Assembly (NCBI GenBank): GCA_934402395.1
Contig: CAKRTQ010000011.1
Coordinates: 1 to 64,000 of the forward strand
Length of the DNA: 64,000 bases
Origin: an uncultured Eubacteriales bacterium
Lineage (GTDB): Bacteria; Bacillota; Clostridia; Oscillospirales; CAG-272
Direction: 5' to 3'
In this document: positions 7,841-16,518 of the stretch, in pieces
Numbering within the stretch: position 1 is the first letter of the stretch
How the letters are laid out: every line of letters begins with the position of its first letter
Translations under genes and position numbers: made by a program
The notes under the pieces: model-generated
What the model was told of the DNA's origin: nothing
The model's input: only the letters and a program-made list of their open reading frames with translations
Databases searched by the model: none

Positions 7841-9529
7841 TCAAAGCGTTGCGGCAAGCCCGCGCACACGCTCCACGGTGCGCTCCATACCGATTATATG
7901 GATCACCGTATAAAGATCCGGTGAATTCATTCTGCCGGTAACGGCAACGCGGATAAACATACTTACATCGGCAACACTGCCGCGGAATGCGGCGGGATCA
8001 GCCTTGTACTGTCTCATATCGGCAGCATAGCCGAGTCCGGCTGCTATCGTCTTTATTTTTTCAAACCATGCGTTGGGATCGTCGGCATAGTCGAGTGTGT
8101 CGGCAAATGCGCCGAGCGCCGCCTTCACGTCCGCACGGTCAAAGCTTTCGGGTATCTCGTCCTCGCGCGTGAACAGCTCATCGTAGAAGAAACTCACGAA
8201 CGACTTGACCTCACTCCAGAGACCGTAGTCCTTGCGCGGCTTCTTGCCGCCGCGTCCTATTGCAAGTATCGACTTTGCATAGGCGGGGTCGCGGTCGAGC
8301 AGCGCGAAGAAATCTGGATCGTAGACCTTCGCCCAGCCCGCAAGCTGAGTGTAAACATCGTCCGCGCTCATGCGGGAGACAACGTTTTTGGATACGTCCT
8401 CGATCTTTGCACGATCGAAAAGACAGCCCGACGCACACATCTTCTTTATATCAAATTTGAAATCGGTAAAGGGCTTGTCCGGGTTCTGCATCCTCCACTC
8501 CTCAAAGTTGGAGTTGAGAACGGTAAGCAGATATTCCGATACGGCGGCAGGCGCATAGCCGTCGCGCTCGTAGTCGTTCATATTCGCGCCGAGATCGCGC
8601 TTTGAGAACTTCTTTTTGTTGCCGTTCTCGTCAAGCCGCATGATCTGCGCGGTGTGCAGATATTTCGGCAGTCTGAAACCGAGATAGCGGAAAAGCTGGA
8701 TGTGCTTTGCCACGCTCGGCAGCCACTCCTCGCCGCGTATGACGTGCGTGGTACGCATGAGGTGATCATCCACCGCGTGCGCAAAATGGTATGTGGGGAT
8801 GCCGTCGCTCTTGAGCAGCACAAAATCCTCATCGTTCTCGGGTATTTCGAGCTTGCCCTTGACAAGATCGGTAAAGGGCGTTTTCTTTTCCGGGTCGCCG
8901 TCGGCAAGAATGCGCAGCACGAACTTGTTGCCCGCGGCAAGGTTACGCTCAACGTCCTCTATCGTAAATTCGCGCAGGCGTCTCATCGCCGCCTTCTGCT
9001 CGGCTTCGGTCTCCTCGGTCCACTCGCGTGACTTCACCTCCGCCTTTTTATCGACGGCTTCAAGCGCGCGCAGCTCCTCGTCTGTCGTGAAGCAGGGGTA
9101 TGCCTTGCCCTCGGCGACCAGCTTTTTGGCATAAACGTGGTATATATCCCCGCGAAGACTCTGCTTATATGGTCCGTAATTTCCGCGGTCGACGATCTCG
9201 CCGTCATCGCCGATGGCGGCTCCCTCGTCAAATCTGATGCCGTAGCGCGCCAGAGTATTTATAAGTCCTTCGGCTGCTCCGGGGACCTCGCGCTTTGCGT
9301 CGGTATCCTCGATACGGAGGTAAAAAACTCCGCCCGACTGGTGCGCAAGTCTTTCCCCGACCATTGTCTGATATACTCCGCCTATATGAACAAATCCCGT
9401 AGGGCTGGGTGCAAAACGTGTGACCTTGGCTCCCTCCGGCAGATCGCGCGGCGGATATTTTGCTTCAAGCTCCTCCGGCGTCATCGTGACATCCGGAAAA
9501 AGCAGCTCGGCTAAACGACTGTAATCCAT
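7841..9529 (-). CDS. gltX: Glutamate--tRNA ligase
   Basis: The 562-aa class I synthetase has the GluRS signatures RFAPSPTGFVHIGG (HIGH motif as HIGG), YLRIEDTD and the KMSKS equivalent KFSKRD. An unusual N-terminal extension of about 40 residues (MDYSRLAELLFPDVTM) precedes the catalytic core; this matches a clostridial GltX subgroup rather than the common shorter form. AGAGG lies upstream of the start. The gene heads the gltX-glnS-DUF1294 operon from the promoter at 9570-9598. No T-box leader was found. Confidence 0.95.
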   Translation of the reverse strand: MDYSRLAELLFPDVTMTPEELEAKYPPRDLPEGAKVTRFAPSPTGFVHIGGVYQTMVGERLAHQSGGVFYLRIEDTDAKREVPGAAEGLINTLARYGIRFDEGAAIGDDGEIVDRGNYGPYKQSLRGDIYHVYAKKLVAEGKAYPCFTTDEELRALEAVDKKAEVKSREWTEETEAEQKAAMRRLREFTIEDVERNLAAGNKFVLRILADGDPEKKTPFTDLVKGKLEIPENDEDFVLLKSDGIPTYHFAHAVDDHLMRTTHVIRGEEWLPSVAKHIQLFRYLGFRLPKYLHTAQIMRLDENGNKKKFSKRDLGANMNDYERDGYAPAAVSEYLLTVLNSNFEEWRMQNPDKPFTDFKFDIKKMCASGCLFDRAKIEDVSKNVVSRMSADDVYTQLAGWAKVYDPDFFALLDRDPAYAKSILAIGRGGKKPRKDYGLWSEVKSFVSFFYDELFTREDEIPESFDRADVKAALGAFADTLDYADDPNAWFEKIKTIAAGLGYAADMRQYKADPAAFRGSVADVSMFIRVAVTGRMNSPDLYTVIHIIGMERTVERVRGLAATL

Positions 9530-9569
9530 GCTGACCTCTTTATCGAAATTAAAAATATAATTATTCTTT

Positions 9570-9598
9570 ATTTTACCACAAACGACCGCTCTTGTCTA
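9570..9598 (-). promoter_or_regulatory. Promoter of gltX-glnS-DUF1294
   Basis: TAGACA (9593-9598) and TAAAAT (9570-9575) are separated by 17 nt on the minus strand. The short leader has no obvious regulatory structure. Confidence 0.65.
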
Positions 9599-9629
9599 CA
9601 CCGGAATCGATCTTTTCACGAAAAATCGA

Positions 9630-10328
9630 TCATTTTCCGCTTCTGTAAGGTCCGAGAACGCCGTTTTCCATCGAAAAGATGCGATCTGCGCGCTCCGCTA
9701 TCGACATATCGTGAGTTACCATTATGAGAGTCTGCCCCATGACTTCCTTGGTCCTTAGCAGCAGCTCAAGCACTTCGTCGGCGTTGCGGCGGTCAAGGTT
9801 TCCCGTCGGCTCGTCCGCAAAGACGACCTGCGGACGGTTAATGAGAGCCCGCGCTATCGCCACGCGCTGCTGCTGACCGCCCGAGAGCTCGCTCGGAAGG
9901 TGGTGCAGCCGGTCGCCGATATCAAGCGTTGCCACGAGCTTTTTCAGGTGCTCCTCGTAGCTCATATCCTCCTTATTGCACATGAGCGTGGGGATAAGTA
10001 TATTTTCAAGAGCCGTGAACTGCGAGATGAGGTTGTGGTTCTGGAACACCATTCCTATGAAATTACCGCGGAATTCCGCCAGTTCATCGGCAGACATCGA
10101 CGTTATCTCATTTCCGCGGACCGTGATCTTTCCGGAGTTCGGGCGGTCAAGCCCCGCCAGAATATGAAGAAGCGTACTTTTACCGGAGCCCGATGTTCCG
10201 ATTATCGCCACAAATTCGCCCTCGTACACATCAAATGTTGCGCGGTTAACAGCCGTTACGACCGTATCGTACTGACGGTACTGCTTTATGACATCGCGCG
10301 CCTCAAGTATTTTTCTTTTTTCCTGCAT
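9630..10328 (-). CDS. ABC transporter ATP-binding protein (MacB/LolD type)
   Basis: The ATPase of about 232 aa has Walker A GTSGSGKST, Q-loop VFQNHNL, signature LSGGQQQ, Walker B VVFADEP and the switch His in MVTHD. The pattern GLDRPNSGKITV and the TGNLD motif place it with MacB/LolD/FtsE-like ATPases that partner FtsX-type permeases. The ATG at 10328 is preferred because AAGGTGAG lies 8 nt upstream; the longer frame would overlap the permease gene. It follows the permease by 20 nt and probably forms one exporter with it. Confidence 0.9.
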   Translation of the reverse strand: MQEKRKILEARDVIKQYRQYDTVVTAVNRATFDVYEGEFVAIIGTSGSGKSTLLHILAGLDRPNSGKITVRGNEITSMSADELAEFRGNFIGMVFQNHNLISQFTALENILIPTLMCNKEDMSYEEHLKKLVATLDIGDRLHHLPSELSGGQQQRVAIARALINRPQVVFADEPTGNLDRRNADEVLELLLRTKEVMGQTLIMVTHDMSIAERADRIFSMENGVLGPYRSGK

Positions 10329-10347
10329 ATCGTCTCTCACCTTCCGC

Positions 10348-12654
10348 TTATTCGCCGAGCTGCGCGTGCGCAACTCTGTCGCGTTTTTTTATGTACTGCC
10401 TGTACGGGGCAATGGCGGATGCAAATCCGCACGCTGCGGCAACTATCAGGCATACGGCGCACGCCGCCCACGGCATTCCGAAGCTGTGACGCACCGCCTC
10501 GGTGAATCCGTATTTCGGCAGCCAGTTGTCAAGCAGCATGAATGAAAGATATCCGCTTATGCCACCGAGAGCAAGGCTCACAATGAATGATGCAACGGCT
10601 GTCACTCCGCCGGAGAACAGATGCAGCGAACGCAGCTTTTTATCTGTGGTGCCGAACGCACCGAGCATATAAAACTCCCCTTCCCGCTTTGAGAAGAACA
10701 TCGACTGCGAGAAGAACCACACGAGCGGAGAAAATGCCAGCGCAGCGGCAAGGCACACCACCGTCACGCCGCGTATGTCGGTCATATTCCGCGCCCGGGC
10801 ATATGACGCGTCAAGGCTGTCATATACCGAGTATCCCGGGTAACCCGAAAACAGCTCGCGCACGCCCTCGAACGCTGCACGCACATCGTCGCGTCCGACG
10901 CCGCCGCTGAGATACACCTCGGCTTTCCTCACCTCGGCTTCCTTGCCGGTGACCCTGGCATAAAGCTCAGGCGACATTCCCACGTTGAAGCAGTCCTCCG
11001 CCCTTCCGGTATCTATCACAGCGCCTACACGAAGCTCTATGAATTCAAATTCGCCCTTGCTTATCTCCTGTTCAAGATTCAGCCGGACATCGGTCACCGG
11101 TAAGATAGGCGATGTCGAACCGGTAAACAAAGCAACCTTTATCGTATCGCCGACCTCAAAATTCAGTTCGCGCCCGTTGTATATGTACTCGCTTACCGCT
11201 ACGGTGTACGGGTCGGAAAGCACCGAAGCAAGATCGCCGCTGACTCTCCAAAGACCGTGCGACGTCACAGTGTCAATGAGCAGCTTGTCGAGCGACATAT
11301 ATTTTGCACTGTTCGTTGCGATATTTTCGCCGTCCTGCGCCTTCACCGATGTATAATGCCGGCTGCCGGCTGCACGCCGCGAGATAACGATATGGCTGCG
11401 CCATTCGGATACCGCCGTGCTTACGTCCCACAAAAGATGATCCACATTCGCCACATCCGATGCAAGCTCAAGATCCGTATCGTCTATCCCCCCGGCAGCC
11501 GAAACTATAAACTGAGGCGCCGGAGCTGCGTCCACATCGGCGCGGCGGTCGGAAAGGAATATGCCGCAGAGAAACACCGTACTGAACGAGACCGCGCCGA
11601 CGAGCAATCCCGCAAAATAGCGGCGGAATCGGAACATACCGTAAAGCTCATACGTTGCCGGAAAGCTCTTGCCGAATATATAAGCCGAGCGGCGCGGCGA
11701 TGAGACAAGGTTGGAATTGTCTTCGGCAGCAAGCAGCGATACAGGCGTTTTTTTTGAAAGCACCAGCACCGGCAGAGACGTTGCCGCAAACACCGCGCAA
11801 AGGTCAAAAAGCAATGCCCACAGAATGTTTTTACCGCCGAATGCAAACTGTGCGCCGCGCGGCAGGTATATTAGCGCGTCAAGCCCCGCGCCGCAGACCA
11901 TCGCGGGCAGAAATGTTAGCGCAGATATCATAAAAAGCTCCCATGAGGCTGTCTCGAAAAGCTTTTCAAATCCGGCGCCGAACGACATATAAACACCGTA
12001 CATGAACTTATAATGGTTGGTGCGGATGTTGAAAAGTATCATCAGCGCGACTGCGGCAAACGCAAGAGAAGCAATAAAAAACACTGTCCTGTCAAGCGCA
12101 GCCCGTGCCTCCGCCTCTTCTGTTAAGGTTATCCGCTCGGTGTAATATGTGTTCGATGCAGCGCCGCGGACAGAATAATAGCTCAGAAAATCATCGGCAC
12201 GCTCGCGCGAATCATTGTCAAGAAGTATATGCATCTCATACCGCGTAACACCGCCGGCAGCCTTGTATGATTCAAAGGAATAGCTCTCATACATCCTTTT
12301 GTCCGGCGTAAGATGCTGAGCGACCCACAGTCTGCCGTTCTCTATCGCGGTTTTTTCATCGGATGTAAGACCGTCAACGATAACATGGCAATCGGCTGCG
12401 GCATACGCCTCGCGCCGCTCGGTGGCAAGCCGCAGATCGGTATACACCATGCCCGCCCAGAAAATGAACTGCAGCGCAAAGCAAGCCGCAAAAAACGGCA
12501 GATATTCGGAAAACCCGCGCGTTACCGAGCGAAAAGCGCAGGATACATTGCGCCATGAAAAGAACCTGCTGAGAAACCCCAAGGCGTTTTTCAACCTGCT
12601 TCCCGGCTTAAAGACATATACGCGCCTGTGGTCAACATATTTTTCTTCAAACAC
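10348..12654 (-). CDS. FtsX-like ABC transporter permease
   Basis: The protein of about 768 aa has an N-terminal membrane segment, an extracytoplasmic loop (about residues 65-180), a cluster of membrane helices, a second large extracytoplasmic domain and three C-terminal helices. This duplicated layout is typical of the larger FtsX/MacB-type permeases of Firmicutes. The GTG at 12654 is the likely start: AAGGAG lies 7 nt upstream, while an in-frame ATG at 12675 would be at the predicted transcript start. Its cargo (peptide, lipid or antibiotic) cannot be read from sequence. Confidence 0.8.
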   Translation of the reverse strand: MFEEKYVDHRRVYVFKPGSRLKNALGFLSRFFSWRNVSCAFRSVTRGFSEYLPFFAACFALQFIFWAGMVYTDLRLATERREAYAAADCHVIVDGLTSDEKTAIENGRLWVAQHLTPDKRMYESYSFESYKAAGGVTRYEMHILLDNDSRERADDFLSYYSVRGAASNTYYTERITLTEEAEARAALDRTVFFIASLAFAAVALMILFNIRTNHYKFMYGVYMSFGAGFEKLFETASWELFMISALTFLPAMVCGAGLDALIYLPRGAQFAFGGKNILWALLFDLCAVFAATSLPVLVLSKKTPVSLLAAEDNSNLVSSPRRSAYIFGKSFPATYELYGMFRFRRYFAGLLVGAVSFSTVFLCGIFLSDRRADVDAAPAPQFIVSAAGGIDDTDLELASDVANVDHLLWDVSTAVSEWRSHIVISRRAAGSRHYTSVKAQDGENIATNSAKYMSLDKLLIDTVTSHGLWRVSGDLASVLSDPYTVAVSEYIYNGRELNFEVGDTIKVALFTGSTSPILPVTDVRLNLEQEISKGEFEFIELRVGAVIDTGRAEDCFNVGMSPELYARVTGKEAEVRKAEVYLSGGVGRDDVRAAFEGVRELFSGYPGYSVYDSLDASYARARNMTDIRGVTVVCLAAALAFSPLVWFFSQSMFFSKREGEFYMLGAFGTTDKKLRSLHLFSGGVTAVASFIVSLALGGISGYLSFMLLDNWLPKYGFTEAVRHSFGMPWAACAVCLIVAAACGFASAIAPYRQYIKKRDRVAHAQLGE

Positions 12655-12683
12655 GACGAAACTCCTTGTTAACATGATGATTC

Positions 12684-12712
12684 ATTATACTATTAATCAG
12701 CATAAATTTCAA
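12684..12712 (-). promoter_or_regulatory. Promoter of the ABC exporter operon
   Basis: TTGAAA (12707-12712) and TATAAT (12684-12689) are separated by 17 nt on the minus strand. The start of transcription would fall about 20 nt ahead of the GTG at 12654. Confidence 0.7.
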
Positions 12713-12805
12713 GGTGCGGAGAAAAGCTTTTTGTGTGCATAATGTATATCTTTTTTCTTTACCCCAAAAATGAGTATTAAGAAAATGTAACATTTGAAAT
12801 TCCGC

Positions 12806-12834
12806 TTGAAAAAAAGTGCGGTTTGATGTACAAT
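12806..12834 (+). promoter_or_regulatory. Promoter of pckG
   Basis: TTGAAA (12806-12811) and TACAAT (12829-12834) are separated by 17 nt. It is divergent from the ABC promoter about 95 nt away. AAAGGAG at 12894-12900 is the ribosome-binding site for the ATG at 12909. Confidence 0.7.
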
Positions 12835-12908
12835 ATAGGCGAAAATGTTCTATTGGGACATACCATTGTTAAAAAAATAACAATACATAAATCAAAGGAG
12901 AAAACCAC

Positions 12909-14693
12909 ATGACCAACAACAAGTACATCCTTGACTGGGTCAAGGAAATGGCTGACATGACCTGCCCCGACAAGATCGTCTGGATCGACGGCAGCGAGGA
13001 ACAGGCTGAAAAGCTTCGTGCCGAGGCATGCTCGACCGGCGAAATGATAAAGCTCAATCAGGAGCTTCTTCCCGGCTGCTATCTGCACCGCACCGCCATC
13101 AACGACGTTGCCCGCGTTGAAGGCAGAACCTTTATATGCACACCCACAAAAGAGGAAGCCGGCAATATCAATAACTGGATAGAGCCGAACGAATGCTACG
13201 AAAGACTTAAAAAGATCTACCGCGGCTCCATGAAGGGCAGAACGATGTATGTCATCCCCTACTCCATGGGCATTGTGGGCTCCGATTTTGCAAAGTACGG
13301 CATTGAGCTTACCGACTCCATCTATGTCGTGCTCAACATGCTCATCATGACCCGCGTCGGCAACGATGTGCTTGATGCCATCGGAGACAGCGACAACTAC
13401 ATCAAGGGTCTGCACTCCAAGGCTCAGCTCGATGAAAACAACCGTTACATCTGCCACTTCCCGCAGGACAACACCATCTGGTCCGTCAACTCCGGCTACG
13501 GCGGAAACGTGCTTCTCGGCAAGAAGTGCTTCGCTCTGCGTATTGCTTCCTACCTCGGCCGCAAGGAAAACTGGATGGCTGAGCATATGCTCATTCTCGG
13601 CGTCGAATTCCCGAACGGCGAGACCAAGTACGTCTGCGCCGCATTCCCCTCTGCCTGCGGCAAGACCAACCTCGCAATGCTCATTCCGCCTGAGGTATAC
13701 CGCAAGAAGGGCATCAAGACCTGGACCGTCGGCGACGACATTGCATGGCTGCGCATAGGCAAGGACGGCAGACTCTGGGCTATGAACCCCGAGAACGGCT
13801 TCTTCGGCGTTGCCCCCGGCACCAACGAAAAGTCCAACCCGAACGCCCTCCACACCTGCATGAAGGACACCATCTTCACCAACGTGTGCCACAACCTTGA
13901 CAACAACACCGTATGGTGGGAAGGTCTTGACAACAATCCTCCCAAGAACGCTCTCAACTGGAAGGGCGAGAAGTGGGACTACGCCAAGTATGACAAGGCT
14001 GACAAGATCAACACCTCGGGTGCTCATCCCAACAGCCGCTTCACTGCAAAGGCAGTCAACTGCCCCTGCCTCTCCAAGGAATTCAACAACCCCGCAGGCG
14101 TTCCCGTTTCCGCCATCATCTTCGGCGGCAGACGCGCCAAGACCGCTCCGCTGGTATACCAGTCCACCAGCTGGCAGAACGGTACCTTCGTCGGCTCCAT
14201 CATGGCGTCGGAGACCACAGCAGCTGCTGCCGGCGCGATCGGCGTTGTGCGCCGCGACCCGATGGCAATGCGTCCCTTCGTCGGCTACAACATGGGCGAC
14301 TACTGGCAGCATTGGCTTGACATGGGCAAGATCATTCCTCACGCTCCGAAGATCTTCCACGTCAACTGGTTCCGCACCGATGCCGACGGCAACTTCATTT
14401 GGCCCGGCTTCGGCGACAACCTCCGCGTTGTTGACTGGATCCTTGCCCGCTGCGAGGATAAGGTCGATGCAGACCTCACCGCTATCGGATATGTTCCGAA
14501 GCCCGAGGACATCAATATCGAAGGTCTTGACGGCATAACCGTTGACACCGTACGCGACCTTGTAAGCGTTGATAAGGAAGCATGGCTTACCGATATCGAG
14601 AACATCAAGGAATTCTACGCTCAGGTTGGCGATCACGTTCCCGCCGAGATGTACGAAGAACTTGCCGCCCTCGAAGCAAGACTCCGCGCATAA
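12909..14693 (+). CDS. pckG: Phosphoenolpyruvate carboxykinase (GTP)
   Basis: The 594-aa enzyme interconverts oxaloacetate and phosphoenolpyruvate using GTP. The family-specific P-loop is FPSACGKTN (residues 246-254), with its mobile Cys. Other markers are YVIPYSMGIVGS, NPENGFFGVAPGT, HPNSRFTA and FGGRRAKTAPLV. Length is normal for the GTP class; the ATP class has a different P-loop. In anaerobic clostridia this enzyme often runs in the carboxylating direction or in a malate shunt. It is transcribed alone and ends at a strong terminator. A long open frame on the opposite strand is a composition artefact. Confidence 0.96.
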   Translation: MTNNKYILDWVKEMADMTCPDKIVWIDGSEEQAEKLRAEACSTGEMIKLNQELLPGCYLHRTAINDVARVEGRTFICTPTKEEAGNINNWIEPNECYERLKKIYRGSMKGRTMYVIPYSMGIVGSDFAKYGIELTDSIYVVLNMLIMTRVGNDVLDAIGDSDNYIKGLHSKAQLDENNRYICHFPQDNTIWSVNSGYGGNVLLGKKCFALRIASYLGRKENWMAEHMLILGVEFPNGETKYVCAAFPSACGKTNLAMLIPPEVYRKKGIKTWTVGDDIAWLRIGKDGRLWAMNPENGFFGVAPGTNEKSNPNALHTCMKDTIFTNVCHNLDNNTVWWEGLDNNPPKNALNWKGEKWDYAKYDKADKINTSGAHPNSRFTAKAVNCPCLSKEFNNPAGVPVSAIIFGGRRAKTAPLVYQSTSWQNGTFVGSIMASETTAAAAGAIGVVRRDPMAMRPFVGYNMGDYWQHWLDMGKIIPHAPKIFHVNWFRTDADGNFIWPGFGDNLRVVDWILARCEDKVDADLTAIGYVPKPEDINIEGLDGITVDTVRDLVSVDKEAWLTDIENIKEFYAQVGDHVPAEMYEELAALEARLRA

Positions 14694-14706
14694 GTTGATA
14701 TTATCC

Positions 14707-14744
14707 GGGCGGCTGCTGCATTTTTGCGGCAGCCGCCCTTTTTT
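14707..14744 (+). terminator. Rho-independent terminator of pckG
   Basis: GGGCGGCTGC and GCAGCCGCCC form a perfect 10-bp stem followed by TTTTTT. Confidence 0.92.
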
Positions 14745-14854
14745 CGCTTGCGAAATAACAAATTATCTGATATAATTTTTAAAAACCACTCCGCTCCGGA
14801 CGTTTTTTTCTGACATATATAAGTGAAGGGCAGCAGAACGCGAAAGGAGAAAGC

Positions 14855-15427
14855 ATGGACCGACAAAAAGGACATCCCGCAGACGAAGACATCATTGAAA
14901 TGTACCTGAAACGCGATGAACGCGCAATAAGCGCTACCGACCGCAAATACGGCAGAATGATCTTCGGTCTGGCATTCGGCATTCTTGCCAACAGATGCGA
15001 CAGCGAGGAATGCCGTAACGACACATATCTTGCCGTATGGAACGCGATACCGCCGGCGCGTCCGTCGGTCTTTCCCGCCTTTATTGCGCAGATAGTGCGG
15101 CGCATAGCGCTCAACCGCTACGAAGCAAGGAACGCAAAAAAGCGCGTACCGTCAGAGTTTACCGTATCCATTGAAGAGCTTGGTGACTCGCTTCCGGAGC
15201 CATGCCGCGACATTGAAGCCGCCGAGCTTGGCAGACTCATAGACGGGTATGTGCGCAGCCTCAGCGAACGCCGCCGCTATATGTTTGTGGCGCGTTACTA
15301 TATGTCAAAATCAGCCGCCGCAATAGCCTCGGATATGGGGATAACACGGTCCGGCGTACATAAGGAGCTTGCCGCTGTCCGCGCCGGTCTGCGCGAGCAT
15401 CTTGAAAAGAACGGAGTGTATCTATGA
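14855..15427 (+). CDS. ECF-type RNA polymerase sigma factor (second copy)
   Basis: The 190-aa protein is paralogous to the sigma factor at 5096-5656. Both open with a 'DEDIIEMYLKRDERAI' type N-terminus, share 'KYGRMIFGLAFGIL', a 'CDSEECRNDTYLAVWNAIPPARPS' region 2 and a C-terminal helix-turn-helix (SAAAIASDMGITRSGVHKEL). The N-terminal 'YLKRDERAI' contrasts with 'YFRRDEAAI' in the first copy. AAAGGAG lies 7 nt before the ATG. The next gene overlaps its stop codon by 4 nt and is its probable anti-sigma. Confidence 0.85.
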   Translation: MDRQKGHPADEDIIEMYLKRDERAISATDRKYGRMIFGLAFGILANRCDSEECRNDTYLAVWNAIPPARPSVFPAFIAQIVRRIALNRYEARNAKKRVPSEFTVSIEELGDSLPEPCRDIEAAELGRLIDGYVRSLSERRRYMFVARYYMSKSAAAIASDMGITRSGVHKELAAVRAGLREHLEKNGVYL

Positions 15428-16383
15428 AAAAAGAACTTTTGACCGAAGCCCTCGGCACGCTTGCCCCCGATATAATAGGAAACTGTCTTACGACCGAAAA
15501 AAAGCTGAAAAAAAAGCGCGCTGCGCGTTTTTGCTCCGCTCTTGCCGCCTGTCTTGCAATTATTATTGCAATTCCCATCGGGATCACGGCTTTCCGCAGT
15601 GCGTCTTCGGGCAAGCGCGACTATAACAGCGTAGTATGGGGCGTGCCGGCAAACGTTAAGCCGGAAATTTCCGACTTTTCATCATCCGAATGGAACGGTG
15701 TGATGATCTCATGGAAACTCAGCACGGCAATTGAGCAAAACCCCGGCAGTGTGTTCTGCTTTGTGCTTTCAGCTATCGGATCGGAAGCGCATGACGACGA
15801 ATGCTATCGCGGTCTTACGGAAAAAAGCATCGACTGCGTTATTGCCAAGGGAACGCTTTACATCTTTTCGACCGCCGATGAGCTGATAAAAGCATTCCGC
15901 GAGCTCGGGATCTCCTCAGAGCACAGACTTACCCTTGCTGAGAAAAAGCAATTTGAGTCGGACGCGGGACTGCTCGATCATATTCCCGCAATAAAATACA
16001 CCGTCAGTGATCTTGAAGGCGTTGACTCAGGTATGATAACTGTGTGGAACCACTATCCACACATGAGCGATGTATGCTACGGAAAAGATCGCAATACCGT
16101 GCATTTGGCATATGCGCTCAGCTCCCTTCTCACCGAGGTCAAGCGCAGGGATGAGCTGATAAACATAACCGTGTGGGCAACGGATCACGGCATACTCAAC
16201 GCAATAGCATCGGAATACGACAGCATCTGGACCGCGGAATACGTCTCAAAATACATTATAAACGGGCATTTCTCGTGCCGCCCCGAAGACCTTACGCCTT
16301 CTCTGCTCGAAAAGCTCAGTCACACGCCCGGTGTAAAAAATATCGATATATCGGTTTCAATGCAGATCGACGATCCCGAGTGA
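15424..16383 (+). CDS. Putative membrane anti-sigma factor with extracytoplasmic domain
   Basis: The 319-aa protein has a cytoplasmic N-terminus of about 40 residues (MKKELLTEALGTLAPDIIG...), one membrane segment at about 41-58 and an extracytoplasmic domain of about 250 residues. The N-terminus resembles the other anti-sigma in this window (MKNELLARAMTEIDDDLL), while the outer domain differs, as expected if it senses a different signal. The ATG overlaps the sigma stop (ATGA), so translation is coupled. No enzyme motif is recognised in the outer domain. Confidence 0.6.
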   Translation: MKKELLTEALGTLAPDIIGNCLTTEKKLKKKRAARFCSALAACLAIIIAIPIGITAFRSASSGKRDYNSVVWGVPANVKPEISDFSSSEWNGVMISWKLSTAIEQNPGSVFCFVLSAIGSEAHDDECYRGLTEKSIDCVIAKGTLYIFSTADELIKAFRELGISSEHRLTLAEKKQFESDAGLLDHIPAIKYTVSDLEGVDSGMITVWNHYPHMSDVCYGKDRNTVHLAYALSSLLTEVKRRDELINITVWATDHGILNAIASEYDSIWTAEYVSKYIINGHFSCRPEDLTPSLLEKLSHTPGVKNIDISVSMQIDDPE

Positions 16384-16464
16384 CGCCACGCGGATCGCCC
16401 CGGTATGCGGCTGTAAACGACCGGCTTTTTCCGACCGTCCGAAAATTTCGGAACCAACTTCATC

Positions 16465-16505
16465 GGGGGTGTTAAAAAACTCAATTTGAGTTTTTTAACA
16501 CCCCC
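16465..16505. repeat. Palindromic terminator-like repeat, copy 2
   Basis: Two perfect 19-nt arms, GGGGGTGTTAAAAAACTCA and its complement, surround an ATT centre. It lies between converging genes (16383 and 16519) and can act as a terminator on both strands. It shares the AAAAAACTCA/TGAGTTTTTT core with four other copies. Confidence 0.85.
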
Positions 16506-16518
16506 ATACTTATGTTTT

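Noticed and set aside
6395..7924. 509-aa open frame antisense to glnS
   Set aside because: It fully overlaps a certain tRNA-synthetase gene and has no start signal or recognisable domain.
7825..9629. T-box leaders for gltX, glnS or proS
   Set aside because: No AGGGTGGNACCGCG-type sequence is present in their leaders.
9605..9631. AATCGATC hairpin as terminator of the ABC operon
   Set aside because: The stem is short and AT-rich with no clear T-run on the minus strand; it is not firm enough to list.
12777..14636. 619-aa open frame antisense to pckG
   Set aside because: It is the mirror of the conserved pckG codons (GAC/GTC-rich), has no ribosome site, and the composition is biased to Val, Ala, His and Gly as expected for an antisense frame.
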